Assembly: GCA_007026445.1 (NCBI GenBank)
Contig: VDMD01000010.1
Coordinates: forward strand, 248,001 to 312,000
Source of the DNA: Schizophyllum amplum
Taxonomy: Eukaryota > Basidiomycota > Agaricomycetes > Agaricales > Schizophyllaceae
Length of the DNA: 64,000 nucleotides
Reading direction: 5' to 3'
The translations under genes were made by a program, and so were the position numbers. Positions 42,736 through 56,820 of the stretch are shown here, one piece after another (positions within the stretch are counted from its first letter, which is position 1; the number at the start of each line of letters is the position of its first letter). The notes below the pieces were generated by a model that made no database searches, had not been told where the DNA came from, and worked only from the letters and a program-made list of their open reading frames with translations.

Positions 42736-45700
42736 TCATTTTAGCTGCCGCAACGGAATTACCTCTGAGAGAGCGTCGAATTTGTGAACGTCTAGGCTTT
42801 CCTCCGTGACGGGAGCACTGCCAACTTTGCCGTTGCCAGCATCTCCTGGCGTGACACCTACCGTCGTCATGCTTTCGAAGTTCGTTGCCATCTGCCCATC
42901 ATTGGCGGTCGACGTCGATTGCTTTTCACCGGGAGTGTCTGCGGATTGGGTTTTGGGCGCCTCGGACATGGATTGGCCCGGCCCTGCATTCTCGGTGCCG
43001 CTTTGTGTGACGAGCTCACGGGGAAGGAGCACTGCACGGTCAACCGCAACTGGTAAGCCACGGTGACGTCCGCGAACCCTAAGCGGCGGTCAGCTCCCAG
43101 GAGACAATGGTGTACATAGAAGATGAAACGCACATTATGATAATCACAATTATCTTCGAAAGCGGACGCATTGCGCCCACGAATGCATAGTTGTCCTGAG
43201 GTCAGAGTCATAAGCAGAAATTTGGCCAGAGATAGACGTTATACGCACATCCGGAAAGCCCAAACTGAGTCCAATGCCACCGAATGCGCTCACGAGCTCG
43301 AAGATCTAGACAATGCAATGATACTATGTTAGCGCACGAAGGGTCCGATGAATTCAGAGCGTAATGGCCAGCTCGCGCTCGACCTCTGTCATGGCTTATT
43401 GTTCTCCGAACCAGTGTTGCAGCAACTCACCACTCGGAACATATCGAACCACTTCTTGTCGGGGTCCATGAGGTTTGCACGTTCAATGATTGCAACGAGG
43501 AACACGCCCCAAACGAGCCACCATATATCTAGAGAGAAACGTGAGCACACAAGGACTGGATATCCATCGCGGCGTTACCATCACTCACCCACAGAGACCT
43601 GCCTTCTCAGGTGCCACCCAACATAGCGGCCTACACGCTCACGCGGTGCGAGCTCGCGCATGTCCTGGTCGATCTGACGTCGAGGTGATGGTCAGCGGAA
43701 TTCAATGTGGCGATCAGGGTGTGTATGAGCAGTAGCGATATGTGTGATGACCGTTCACACTCGCATTCGCAACGGACAAGTAGGATATGCGCCAGCCTGG
43801 AAAAGAAGCTCTTACTTACCACATCCGGCTCTTCTTCCTCGTCTTCCGTTGGCGCCTCGAATACGCCTAGCGATCGCTCTTCGTAGACATTTGTTGAGCG
43901 GATTGACAGGGCGACCTGATAGGAGCCGTGATCAGGAAAGGTGAATAGTGAGCAGTGGTCAGTGGTCACACGTGCAGTCTGTGAGGTTTGATACGTACTG
44001 GATACACAGCGATATACATCATGACGATATAGAGAAACCTAAACGAGGTGAGCACTAGCGTTTGCGGTCAATATGGCAAGCTTACTGCAACGCAGGCGCC
44101 GCATCAGCCAGCGGGACGATCGGAAAGCCGCTCGCGCGAGCCGCCAGGCCTTGGAACAGACCCGAGACCGTGCGTTCTGCGGCAGGCAATTCCGTGTAGA
44201 ATGCGAGACCAGCATCTGAATTGGCGTGAGCGCCGTCGCTCTAGTGGCCAAAGTGGAAATAACGCACTCAGGATAGGGAACATTAACCATTCAGCTGCGC
44301 TGAAGACAATCAAACAGATGAGCAGGAACCACGTTTGCGGTGCCGGGAAGCTGTGTGAAGGTCAGAAGTGAGGATATTTTGACAAGGGCGAAATCATCGC
44401 CCATCACTCCCGTTCCCCTGCGATATTGGGGTGATTCGGCGTTTACTCACAGGTAGATAAAGCATCGACGGGGATACTTGAGCAGAAACAATGTTGCCTG
44501 AGAGAGCTCGGTCCCGTTATTGGTGGATTTGGAGAGCAGCCAGCTGAGGTGATCTCATCAGCACAGCTCGGCAATGAACAGGCGGATGCACATCTGCTCA
44601 CATCGCGAAACGCAAACTGTAACGGTTGGTCAGTCTATGTTAGCGTAAGAGGCGGCATACGCACAAGATAGGCTGAGGGACTGGCGTCAGCGTCCCTTGT
44701 AAGATCTTAGCATTTAACTCACCAAAGCATGGTTTCCCGCGAGAATGCAAAATGCGATTCCAACTAAGAAGATGAGTGATGATCGTCAGTTTAGAAGGTT
44801 AACCCCCTGCCTAACCCTTACAACTGACCTATCATTGCCCAAGCGCCACGGAAGGGAACCATTCCGGCGTCCACAAGAGACATCCCACCGCCCGTGTAGG
44901 CGCTCATGACCTGGAACACGCCAAACCTTTAGGTGGATTTGAAAGTCAGTAAAGAGTATGGTAGAAGGAATGGGACGGATGAACGACGTCAATGAGACAC
45001 TCACCACCAGAGATTGACGGGACGAACCTGGCCACCCTCTGCACCGGCTGTAGTAGGAAAAGTAGTAAGTAAGGGGATATAGTAAGACGCGATGGTCACA
45101 GCGTGCACGTCGAGCACGTCCAGAGAGCCCAAGGGTTGTTGCTCACCGAACACGCCCTTGTACGCGCCTGTTGCATCTAGCCACGGCACGAAAAGAAGCA
45201 ACGACAGGGCCTGGGTGAAAATGATATACTATGATTTGTCAGTTTAAGGGACGTAAGGTGGTGGCCTGCACGCAAAGCGGAATACTCACCGCTGGAACGA
45301 GATAGCTCAGAAGCCGCAGTGCGCGATACTCAGCGCCGCCTATCTTCTCTACGTCGTCCTCGCTAAGCTCGTCTGTGTCAAAGTATCCGTTCCGCCACAC
45401 GCGTAAGCGGCCTGCGAGTCCGGATAGCAATGAGTCGTGCGAGGCATGGCGCTCGGTCTGGGTAGATATTAGTGCGCGACGCATAATGTGGAGAATGTAG
45501 CTCGCCTCCACCTCCAGTGACTTCTTCAGCTTGTCCGTTACCCCAGGTGCCGCTGCACGCGCCGCAGCAGCAAGTAATGCGACTGGTCCCGGAAACCCAC
45601 CGAGTCCGGTGTATTTGTGTGGTGACTCGTGCCGCGTGGAAAGCGGGTCGGAGTAGGGCGGTCTAGAGTGCACATAAGTCAGGAATCAACGACTTTACGA

Positions 45701-47048
45701 CTGGCAATGTTTAAGGAGGGTAGAGACTAACTCGGCAAGGGGTTTTGCGATCGAGGAAATCACCCACGCACCCGGTCATGTCCACTGCGTTCTTCCTTGC
45801 TGGCCTCGCATGCGTACTCTGTCGTACCGGCGGAAGATTGGGCGGGTATATCATCGTCCCTCGAGGTGCTAGAACGGTTGTACCACGACGGGTGGGGAAA
45901 CGCTCTATATGCAATTTCAGAGGAGTAAAACACCCATAAAAAGCTCTCGCTCACGCATCATCTTCTGCTGCCGCTCGACCTCATCCGCAAACGCGACACC
46001 CGGTGCCCTGGTGTTGCCCCCCGTTTGTTTACGGCGCCGTCCGAGGTCATTCGCACGCTTAGCGTCGATACCACTTGCACGTCCAACGTCGACCCAATCC
46101 CCTCGCGATGCATTGCTCGCCCGCGAAGTAACAGGGGTTAAGCCCGGTAGCGAAACGTTACCCGATTGCGGTGAGGAGCTAAGAATCTGCGCGTCCGAGA
46201 GAAATTGTTCTTCCGTGTTGTCCAGAGTCTGAATCGAGTAGGTCACCGAAGAGCCTCGGGCGCGACTGATGACGCTCAACAAGGGTCGCCGCTGGTGTCG
46301 GTCCTGGCGTCGGATTCTGCACACTGACGCCGAGAAACGTGTCCGACTGTCCCGGTTTCATACCGTGTGCCGCCGCGTCTGTTGGGCCTAGCGTGTTCAT
46401 CGGTGCGGAGATGGCGTCGATGATGCCCTCCTTGCTGCGCTGCATCCACATGGGTAGCCGGCGATGCTCCTCCATCTCCTTCTTGACGACGTACTCACAC
46501 TTAACGCGGAAGTAGCGCATGCGGACGAGGAGCATGGCGTAGGAAACGGTGGTGATGTTCCCGCAAAGCATGAGGACGTAGAGAATGACCTGTCATGATG
46601 GACATGAGCATCCATGTTCTGGAGAGTGGGATATGATGTAGGCCTTGGGTCGAGAGTGAAAATGGGAAGTCGGAATGGTGAACACGCACGAGGACTGATG
46701 AACTTGAACAACGCTCACCTGCTGCACCGGTGACAACACGCTCAGGTTCGCTGTCGCGAGCCCGCAGACCGTCATCGCGCTGTAGCATAGGAAGAGCGAG
46801 TCGAGGTAGGAGATGTTAATCGCGCCATCCGTCGAAGAGTTCGTGTGCGTCGAGCCGGTGCGCGGGCCAGCCGCGTAGAAAATCCCGGACAGCGCGAGGG
46901 GGACGAGCGTGAATGCGAGAAGGTGTACGCGGAAGAAGTTGAAATCCGTGAGCTCGTCCCAGACTTTCTGCAAGGGGGTGCGGGGTGGGGATTGGCCGGG
47001 GTCCGCACCGTCAGGCGCCTTCTGCCCGTTCTCGAGGTCGGCTGCCAT
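42736..47048 (-). CDS. TRK1: TRK-family high-affinity potassium transporter
   Basis: The product has the four pore-loop units of fungal TRK proteins: SAMTVCGLATANLSVLS, SAYTGGGMSLVDAGM, GLFQGLAARASGFPIVP and SAFGGIGLSLGFPDDNYAF. The start is helix-rich (FFRVHLLAFTLVPLALSGIF), a long cytoplasmic loop between the first and second units is Ser/Arg/Asp-rich, and the conserved ending MVRGRHRGLPVAVDRAVLLP precedes a variable hydrophilic tail. TRK transporters take up K+ across the plasma membrane. Many introns (over ten) interrupt the gene; all junctions that I checked keep phase. ATG 47046-47048 (MAADLENGQK) is preferred, because the longer open frame begins only with TTG. The stop is at 42736-42738. 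Confidence 0.92.
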
Positions 47049-47878
47049 GGAGGAGGGCAAGGTGCCGGCGGAAGCAAATGATTAAGCGCTCGCCGAGTTT
47101 GCTGCCGCTCTCCGAGTCGTCCGCGCGTCGGACTGTTGTCTTTGTGCCTTGTCTTCGTTGACCGTCCTCTCTTGTCTTGTGAATCCCTCGCCGCCGTTGC
47201 TGCTCGGTTCTCGTCAAGCTCGTCGTCCTCGAGGCAACGCGCAGCTGCGCGATCGCCGGCCCGACCGAAACTGATATACGTTACTGTATGTCGCGTGGTA
47301 GTATACCCCCGGACCCGCCACCCCGGTGCTATTATCTTCACGGCCGACTCCGGTGTCTATGTTCGAGACTCGCATCTTCATGCATCATGTCCTGTGCATG
47401 TCCGCGCAAGGTTTGCAGAGGTGTTGTTAGCATGCGTAGCTCTCTAGTTGTGCAATGTACGAGCTGATACGACCAAGGGGTAATCCACTTTGCGAGCATC
47501 AGTCATCTTACTTACGAGCAGACTGGACCAGGGGGCCGTGGACGTTGCTGGCGTAAGAATTGAGATATTTCATGAATACCCAGTGAATACCTACTGATGG
47601 AGCTCTACTAGCTTGCCGTTTATCTTGACCTTGCGTATCGACCCTGGCTGATTAGACCATGGGCCCAAGCTGGTGCTCGGCGAGGTACCAGAGGCGGTGA
47701 TGTTCATATGCAGGAGGTGAGCCCCAGGTGTACTCAGATGCGCCCTTCCCGTCAACGAACACCCGACTTTGCTGTCACGGCACCACGAGCACGCCCGAGC
47801 CTTACTACCCGGAGCATTCTGCGTAATGCACGGTATGTCCCGTTCTTGGCAGTTTGTACAACTCTTGAAAGGTATGTG
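47049..47878. other. Intergenic region, no gene seen
   Basis: TRK promoter and 3' flank of the hypothetical nuclear protein. No repeats, RNA gene or supported coding exons are visible. Confidence 0.5.
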
Positions 47879-48907
47879 TCAGTTGAGCGGGGAGGCCGGG
47901 AAGGCATGCGCGCCGACCTTGGCTCTTCTCTTGCCTACTTGTTGGTCCTTGCTCGGCCCGGCGGATGAGTGGGCGATCCGCACAGGGCTGTCCTCGTAAG
48001 CATCGCTATCGAGCTCTTCGGAATCGCTGACGACTCGTGGCCGTTTGTGCTGCAAGAACGTTAGTTACGGGACCCTCGGGCGGCCCTTTACTTACAGCCT
48101 TAGCTGTCTGTCGTACTCCGCCCGATGCAGAAGGCCGTTCGCGTTTCTCACTCTGCGAAGCTGGTTCCTTCGCAGGCGGAGAACGCGGGCGCCGTTTCTG
48201 CCTTGCGACATCGGAAGGTGGAGTGGGGTGTGCGGGTTGCGTTCGCGCTGACGCAGGTGTCTTTGGGTTATCTTGCATAGGCGTCCTTTCGTGCAACTTC
48301 TGCTGGCAATTGCCGACCAGCCAGTTCACAAACGCGTGCAGATCTATCCATTCATGAGCGTTCTCGGGCGAAATACGGCGAATTTTGACGATAGTCGGCG
48401 TGAAGGTCTAAAAGCGATACATCAACATCAGCGAAAACTAAGTAGCAGCCCGGAGCTCTACTGGCTCTACGAGAGATCTCCCGCACGCGCTGCGACTCTG
48501 TCTATTCTCCCTAAGTACTAGCGTGTGGAGACTGAAAGACACCAAAACACGATGCGTGTTATGATGAAGTTTGAATGACTTACCTGAGTGATGTACTGTT
48601 CGAGCTTGTCAATCCCATTTTCCGTGATAAGAGCGGTCAATGTCGCCCGATCTTCCTCAGAGAGGCGAACCATCGTAATCGAACGGTGCGAGTTGCTGTC
48701 TGGGACGAGGGCTGTAACATTTATAGCGGATCTCAGTGTGAAATCAGCGCCAAAACAGAGCTGGCTGTAGTGCCACGAGTTCAACACATGCAGAACTGAG
48801 GTTGATATGTTACGTCTTCTTCGAACCCGTGGGAACAAATCGGAGAACTCTTGCACTTCAGATTCCGCAAGACGTGCGAAGTCCGTGTCCACATATTCGT
48901 CGGACAA
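47879..48907 (-). CDS. Hypothetical basic/acidic nuclear-type protein, N-terminus unresolved
   Basis: Exons that join in phase read [20 protein letters not shown], then [79 protein letters not shown] Pro/Ser/Arg-rich stretch ([13 protein letters not shown]) follows, then a last exon [20 protein letters not shown] and [18 protein letters not shown] with TGA at 47879-47881. Basic clusters resembling nuclear localisation signals sit beside an acidic patch. I do not recognise the family. No ATG is in frame upstream of the DTDFARL exon before a stop, so either a further exon lies within 48900-49190 or a base is missing. It is divergently arranged with the ubiquitin-L40 gene about 300 bp away. Confidence 0.6.
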
Positions 48908-49110
48908 GGGTACGGTCTCTTCGGATTGTGGCGGACATGGATGCGTGCATCCGGATGTGCAAGGCGCACTCGATCCGAGGAATCAGCGATGAATTGCAGT
49001 CCAGCAAGAGTAGGCGGACGTGGTACAAAGTATCCCGCAGAGGTGCGGACAAGACAGGGACAAGATGCGGAACGGAGTTGAAGTCGAACGGGAGTTTGCC
49101 GATCACATGA

Positions 49111-49941
<831 letters not shown>

Positions 49942-50302
49942 TGGTGTGCGCCAAGCACGTCCTATGTCCTTTTCTTCGCGCCTACGTATGCTACTACGCC
50001 TGCGTCTACGTATGATATACACATGTACATGTCCCATCCCATGAAGCATGCTTTCGCATTCCATGAAGCAAATCAGGATTCGCGCAGAAACGTGAGGAAA
50101 CCATTGCAGCAACTTCTGAGTTGCTCTCGTTCTTGTCGTGCGCGGCGCGCTCTGCAAGTGACGAGCGTCTGCGTTGAATTCGGGTTCAGCATTCCCTCCG
50201 CACTGATTCTGAAGAGAACAAGACCACATGTCAGCCGGTGGAATCGATCGGCGCTCCGGCGCTTGGCTCGATCGCGCGTCTACTCACCCGCCACCACCTA
50301 CC
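49942..50302. other. Intergenic region, no gene seen
   Basis: 3' flank of the ubiquitin-L40 gene and promoter of the citrate carrier. An upstream in-frame ATG at 50228 could extend the carrier by 25 residues. Confidence 0.5.
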
Positions 50303-51822
50303 ATGGCGTCAACAGCGGCGGCGGCAGCTGCATCCACGACCACGACCGCCTCCCCCTCAAGCCCATCATCAGCCCCCAAGCGCGATAAGCCGCTGCACTC
50401 CCTCTTCGCTGGCGCAACCGCGGGCGCCGTGGAAGCCGCCATCACGTACCCGACTGAGTTCGTCAAGACGCGCGCACAGTTCGGCGGCCAGCGTGAGGCG
50501 CCATTGACCATTCTGCGCACAACCATAAAGGAGCGCGGCTTCACTGGCCTCTACGCAGGCTGCGGCGCGCTCGTGGTGGGCAATGCGGCCAAGGCGGGCG
50601 TGCGCTTCCTGACGTACGACCACTTCAAATCTATGCTGGCAGATGAGCAGGTGAGGGGCATGCCCTTCGTGGCTGAGGGATCGCTGAAGACTGACGCGCG
50701 CATAGGGTCGGGTGAGCGCACCGCGTAGTCTGTTGGGTGCGCACTGAGGGTGCTCATCCCGTATCAGGCTGACAGTCTGCGTAGCGGGGCTCGGTGCAGG
50801 CATGGCGGAAGCGGTACTCGCAGTCACACCAAGCGAGACAATCAAGTGCGTGTACTTTCTATGGCGAGGACAAAGCGCTGACGACTCCTTGCAATGCGCG
50901 CCACAATCCGAATATCTCTCCTTCTATCGTCATCTTCACGTCCTCCGTGCACCACTTTGCCTATGCGACACGCTGGTCTTGTACATGAAGGACGAAGCTC
51001 ATCGACGACGCGAAGCAGCCAACCCCACAATATCGCGGTCTTGTGCACGGCACGGTGACCATTGTGCGCAAGGAAGGCCTGCGCGGGATCTATCGGGGGC
51101 TCATACCTGTTGTGAGTACCATGACGGTCTACATCGCCGGCCTCTCTCTAGTTATCTCATATATTGTCGGTCATTGACTGACTGCGCTCCCTAGATGGCA
51201 CGACAAGGCGCAAACTCCGCTGTGCGCTTCACGACATACACGACGTTGAAGCAGTTTGTTCAGGTCAGAACCACATTTAATAGGCGACATTTTCGTCTCC
51301 GACTCATTGTCTCTGCAAACACACGCCTCTTGCTAACATCCTTCGCCAGTCCACCGCGCGCCCAGGTCAGCAGCTGCCCACGACGATCACGTTCGGAATC
51401 GGCGCTGTGGCCGGGTTGGTTACGGTCTACGCCACGATGCCGCTGGAGTGAGTGGTCCATTGTCCAGACTCTTCGACGCCGTGCATCGGGTCTGGGGCGA
51501 ATCTCCTCGCCGACGTCCGTCTCTTAAACCTATACAACAATCACTGAACGCACTTCCAGCGTTATCAAGACACGCATGCAGTCTCTCGGTGCGCGCTCGC
51601 AATATCGGGGCGCACTGCACTGCGCGTACAGGATCGCGACCGAGGAAGGGATTGCGCGCTTCTGGACGGGGACCGGCCCGCGGTTGGTGCGGTTGGTGGT
51701 GAGTGATAGGACCTTGGAATCCTTCGTTACCGCTGTGTTCTCCCTCGTATTGACGATGCCTTTAGCTCAGCGGTGGTATTGTGTTCACCGTTTACGAGAA
51801 CGTCATGCGTGTGATAGCGTAG
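50303..51822 (+). CDS. CTP1: Mitochondrial tricarboxylate (citrate) carrier
   Basis: Three carrier repeats are complete, with signatures PTEFVKTRAQ, PSETIKTKL and PLDVIKTRMQS, each followed by the matching GxxxLYxG-type piece (GFTGLYAGCGALVVGNAAKA, GLRGIYRGLIPV, GIARFWTGTGPRLVRL). The wording LLAGLGAGMAEAVLAVTP and MARQGANSAVRFTTY is typical of Ctp1, the inner-membrane citrate/malate exchanger that exports citrate for lipid synthesis. The N-terminus is Ala/Thr/Ser-rich. Six introns (one at AT|E..Q 50650, one at 50731, and later ones) all keep phase; TAG is at 51820-51822. I prefer ATG 50303 (context ctaccATGgc), although ATG 50228 is also in frame. Confidence 0.92.
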
Positions 51823-52043
51823 AAAGGTCCTCTGACCTAAATAGGACTCGAACATGCCTAGAAGAAATAGCCGTTGTGGGACGCGGACCTCTCGTGACTC
51901 TGCAAACAAGATGCAGGCAGCAACTGATAATATTTGAACTTGGAGGCAGCGATACGGAACACTAGTACATGGGGGACGACGCGGACACGATTCGACAATA
52001 CAATTACAGAGTATCCGGCTCACGCTCACAGACTGACCAAAAG

Positions 52044-53467
52044 CTACTTGGTGGTCGTCAGCGTCTTCTTCATGTCGCCGAGCGACTTCTCCTCGGCACT
52101 GGAGATGTACGCGGCCTTACGGTACTTGTCCACTGTCCCGTTGGTAAATCTCGGCCCGTCAACAACTACGAAGCGGACTATGAACGCACCAGAGGTTCAA
52201 GGGCGCCCCACTTTTCCAGGACCTTGGCCTCGACGGTGTCGGCGATGAACTGGTTCGCCTTGCGGACGTCCTTGTTCGCCATGTCCTTAAGCTTGGTAAG
52301 GTCACCAGAGATGGACTCCCAGACGCCCATCATCTTCTGGATCGCAGTGACGGCAGGGTCAATGAGGGCGAGAATCTCGTCCAGGTCCATCTGCGAGAAA
52401 AGGACTTAGAAATGTGGTGGTGCGGCTGAGGATGCAGCGACGTACGTCGATGGACTCCAAGCTGGCGATCGTGCGCTCGCGGTCCCGGACTTTGCCCTCA
52501 CTGTCGGTGATGAGCTCGCGAACCTTGTCGATACGGTCGTAGAGCGTGTCGGCCTGAGCGCCATAGACGCCGGCCATGGAGGCAGCGATGATGGTGCCAA
52601 CGGGGAAGACCCATGCGTATGTCAGCTCGTGCATGCGATAACCTTGGCTATAAGCCTGTCTGTGAGTGGCGGCGTCACTGAACAAAGAACGAACGGCGCA
52701 CCCTGTTCGTACTCGTCCTGCTTGGCCTTGAGCTCGTCGCGTAGGTCCTGGAGTCTGGTCTTGATGCGCCGATGGTGCCCTGCTCGTCGACGAGCTTAGC
52801 GTTGATGGCCTTGCTGCGCTCCTTCAGGACCGACTGGTCGTCCTTGGTCTCGCCCTCAAACGCGCGAAGGCTGTCGACGCAAGCCTGGCACCTGGTGACG
52901 AGCTCTCCAATAGATTCCACTTGCATATCGACCAGGCCTCCAATCGTGCCCTTGAGACGGTCCTTGTCCTCCTTCGTCGTAGCAGTAGCGAGCGCCCGGA
53001 CAGAGTTGAAGATGACGACTGAGCAGCGATATAAGCAAGCCCAAGTCACAAATGAGATCGCGACGACATACCATAGTACGAGCTGGTGGATGTGCCGCCG
53101 GCGTTCTGAGCGTAGTCGTAGACGTCGCTGGAAAGGGCGACAATGGAGGGGTAGGTAATGTCCTTGAACTTCTGACAGTGGCCTTGGGTCTGGAGGAATA
53201 TCGTCAACGCGATGACCATGGTGATCAGCTATCACTTACCGTTTTAAAGGCCGCAACGAGCGGCGTGATGACGCCGGACAACGACGTCGCCAGACCAGGG
53301 GAGAGCTGTACGCGATCCTGGTACTTGGCCTCCGTGCAGGGGAGCAGGACGCCCGACCAGACGTATCTGAGGAGGTTGTAGACATCCTGGTGCTGAAGAG
53401 CGTAGTTGTTGTCGGCGTTGAGGAGCTCCTTCGGGGTCGCGTCGAGCTTCTCGGTAACGGTGGACAT
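52044..53467 (-). CDS. Helical-bundle haemolysin-like protein, copy 2
   Basis: This is the better-preserved paralogue of the gene at 13106-14260. The start MSTVTEKLDATPKELLNA leads into a long helical N-terminal part, a coiled-coil middle (LRDELKAKQDEYEQ), a hydrophobic segment AWVFPVGTIIAASMAGVYGA, a second coiled coil (VRELITDSEGKVRDRERTIA) and a C-terminal block KDVRKANQFIADTVEAKVLE. A hydrophobic hairpin between two long helical halves is the layout of Hbl/XaxA/Cry6/ClyA-fold pore-forming proteins. No signal peptide is visible. One base is missing near 52770, and the last junction before KYRKAAYISSAEEKS is one base out of phase. ATG is at 53465-53467 and TAG at 52044-52046. Function in the fungus, whether defence, allorecognition or something else, is unknown. 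Confidence 0.58.
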
Positions 53468-53547
53468 AGTGAACGATGAGGACGGTGAAAGGCGAGTACG
53501 GTTGTGGGGTTGGTAGTGAGCCTGGATATTCTTGCAGTCGCTGAGAT

Positions 53548-53559
53548 GCTTTTATATGC
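53548..53559 (-). promoter_or_regulatory. TATA box of haemolysin-like copy 2
   Basis: Plus-strand gcttttatatgcc reads ggcatataaaagc on the gene strand, about 85 bp upstream of the ATG at 53467. Confidence 0.55.
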
Positions 53560-56500
53560 CACAAAAGCGTTCATTTTGATGCAGGGCAATACTGTAAAAC
53601 GTAAATATGTGGTGATTGTTCCCTGTGAGGGCCTTGAGGGTTTGAAGGTCCTTCTCTACGCAGCGCTTAGTCGGCGCAAGCCATGACACCTGCCACCGTT
53701 AGGTATCGCAGAAGGTCCATTGGAAGAGCGCGCAGGACTGCGGATGGACGTACAGATGGTCTGCAGTTGCTTCATGCTCCCCGAAGCGGCGAAGAAAGGG
53801 AGACGAAAACCAAGCGAGGATGCACGGTCCCTGCCCGCCCAAAATGGGGCACAGCGATAGCGTCGGAGATGGCGTCAGATACCCGCTTCGTCTGCTCTCG
53901 AGTGCAAGAGCACGGGGCGGACTGCACGAGCTCTTGTCTGCTCCTATTCAGCCGGAGTGGGTTTGACGCCCGCCAAGACGCCGCTTGCCATGCTGGCAAG
54001 GTGGAGGTTGAGTCTTGACAAGACACGCAGTCACTGAATGAAAAGTTATACGGGCAGGAATGCTGATCGATCTATCAAGCAGTGGGGGGAGGCCGGTGTT
54101 TCTGAATCGGCATCAGCCAATAGTGGTCGAGAACAAGAACTAGGAGGGAAAATGAACAACTTCCAGCCCACGTGACAGCACACGTTGATCGCCGGACACA
54201 GGCCGGACATCCCCTTCCAAGTTCCTATTCTGATCCACCATGCCCATTACCTCTCCCTTACGCAGCTTCATTTCCCTTCCACCACCGGTGAAAGTGAAGC
54301 GCCTTCTGCTATCTATTTCGATGCCCATCTCGTGCGCCGCTCAAGAACGGTCTTAGGCCGCGCAGCAAGGAATCAAGGAACTCGGGAGATATCCTAGTAT
54401 TAAACGCCCCGTTCTAGAACAAGAAGCACAACTTCTTGTAGGTCACAGGTCTACTGTATCTTGGGCGTTAGCAAAAGGCAGCACATCGCCCAAAGACAAT
54501 CGCATTCTTTGCGAAGATCAATAAGGCGCGTGCCACGCTTGTATATTGGCATCCTCCCCCCTCACATCATCATCAGGCCATCTCCCACAGGAAGTCACCG
54601 TATGAAGCACGAGATACACGCCTATCTTGAGCGTCCGGCTGGACGTTACCTCATCCATCTCGTTGAATAGATACCCTGTCTGATCCTTCGTGGACTGGGT
54701 TTCGCTTTCGCCTGTGGTACGTGCATTGAACACGCAGTGGAAAGATGTTTACGATGATTGGGCCTCCCTTATTCCTCTAGCTGAGCCACGGGATCCCAGC
54801 GGGTGTCTTCTAAACGACTGCGCGCATCGGTGGCCAAGTTCTACGGCCCGATAACGTCTACCATTCTCGTCATCACCATCTAATTCCTGACGCCACTGGT
54901 CAGCATGTATCCTTGACTCCGCGGCTTTCGCTCTCCAGAGGCACGCGACGCTAGCTGGTGGATTGAGCTCAACCGAACTACGCCCGGTAAGTATGGAAGA
55001 TTGCCAGTCTTCATATTACTTGGACCTTTCTTCTTGTCGGCGTGCTGTGGCACCACCTCGCGTCCTTTGGAGCTGTGCGACTTTTGAGGCGCAGGGTCCC
55101 TGCGCACCACATAACATGGTGTAAGGGTAAGGACTCTGTCAGTGCGAACTGATCATCGTCTTCGAGGCCGTGGACACATGGAGACGCTGGTCCTTCTCAC
55201 CGTCGCTCAGCCCTCAACCAATCCTTCGTTCAAGTCTGCCATCCCACTGCACATATGATCACGTACCCTCCACGTACTCCCCGTCTTGAAGACATCGTAT
55301 CGTGTCTGGGCAGACCCGATGTTCGTCGTGCACGATGCCCACTCAAGTCAAGCGTAACCAGAATAACGGACAACGCGTGCGTATATTCTTGTATCTTCCG
55401 CTTCGTCAACTAACACACGTTCACGCTCAGCGTGCACGCGTCGTTGACCTGAGCGCCTCAAAGCCGATGCGGCCAACTTCATTCTACGTGAACATTCTTG
55501 CTTTTGCTCTCGAGCCCTTTGTGCACTATTCTCTGCTGCACTGATCTCTACCTCATAGGCGTCCATTCATCTCGCTACTACTTATCGATCCACTCTGACC
55601 GGTCAGTCGACTCTGAACAGCTCTATCCTTCGAGCACCTCGTTCGGACACGCTACGAGATACGCAGATCTTGCACGTCCTCAGTATCGGTACGATGTTCG
55701 CACCCCCTCCGGACCTTTCACCGTTGGCCACTGGCGGCAGTCGCTTCATGTGCATGTACCTCGTTGTTCTCAAGGTGCGCACGATCTTGCCTGGCGGCAC
55801 TGCTTTCCATAATGTGGTTCGAGCTCAGCGTGCGGTGGTCGTGTACGACTTACGCGAGGGGATGGCCCAATGTCCGGTCTCTTGAGCTTGGGGCAGCGCT
55901 GCATTTCGTGCATCGGGTGGGCCAGGATGAGAAGGTGGTAGTGGATGTCAGTCATTTTCTGCATGGCATAACAGCTGGACCGTCGTCGTTCACAATGCAC
56001 ATTGTGTGGGGTACATGATCACTGGAATGAGTGGGTGCGTCGCAGTGTTCCCCGTCCGCTTCATGCGGATATAACTTTACTTCTATCGATATAGTACAAC
56101 GATACCAAGTAGAGTCTCAGTCAGCATCATCCTTTGCTGAGGGCATATTTTGTGGACGCCAGTGTGATGCTTTTCGGCCCTAGCTTGATGCCAGATGGGC
56201 TTCCGCATTTGGAAGTTGTTGTATTATGCTTGATCACTGTCATGGTCTCTGGACGTTCACAACGATAACGATGTCGCTGCAGCATGCTACGAGCTCTCGT
56301 TCTCGTCCAGCCCTTTTGGTTCTAGGTAGAGGACAAAGGAAGAAAGCAAGGTTATCATAAGCCAGCGTCTAAATCTACAGCAGGCTTCCTCTCGGCATCC
56401 GCTGCGGCCGTGCCTCTCGAATTCTAACACACGCTCAGTCAGGTCCACGTACTCAGGCAGAATCTGCTGTGAGCTGTATGTACTTATTACTGCTGTTCAG

Positions 56501-56820
56501 TCAAGTCTTTCAGCGCTTGACTTTGAGAATTGAACAGAGTTAAGCTGCTCAGGCCCTGCTCACATCTCCGGGGATGATGGTGGCGTCGTTGTTGATGCGT
56601 CCGTTGATGAGGTGATGTGGTGACTGGGATTTGATTTGAATTTTAGACAACGTCTCATATTCTGATTTCTATTGACCGATAGGGCATGCTGTAATAATCC
56701 GCCGGCAAACGCGGTGCTGCTTCTTTGGCTCCTGCTTCCACATTCTCTCGCCACTCATTGTGCTGCTGGTCCCCCTGCACTGCAGCCTTATATGCACGAG
56801 CTGGGAGCGCCCTCTGTTCT
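53560..56820. other. Long gene-poor interval with possible decayed coding remnants
   Basis: No intact gene is supported in over 3 kb. Between about 55280 and 56018 there are protein-like stretches in changing frames, such as VLKTSYRVWADPMFVVHDA, AVVVYDLREGM and LELGAALHFVHRVGQ. They may be exons of an unrecognised or decaying plus-strand gene. No tandem repeats or tRNA genes were seen. Confidence 0.4.

Noticed and set aside
51825..51870. tRNA-like word ggactcgaac on the minus strand
   Set aside because: The bases on either side do not form a T stem, and no acceptor or anticodon stem can be drawn.
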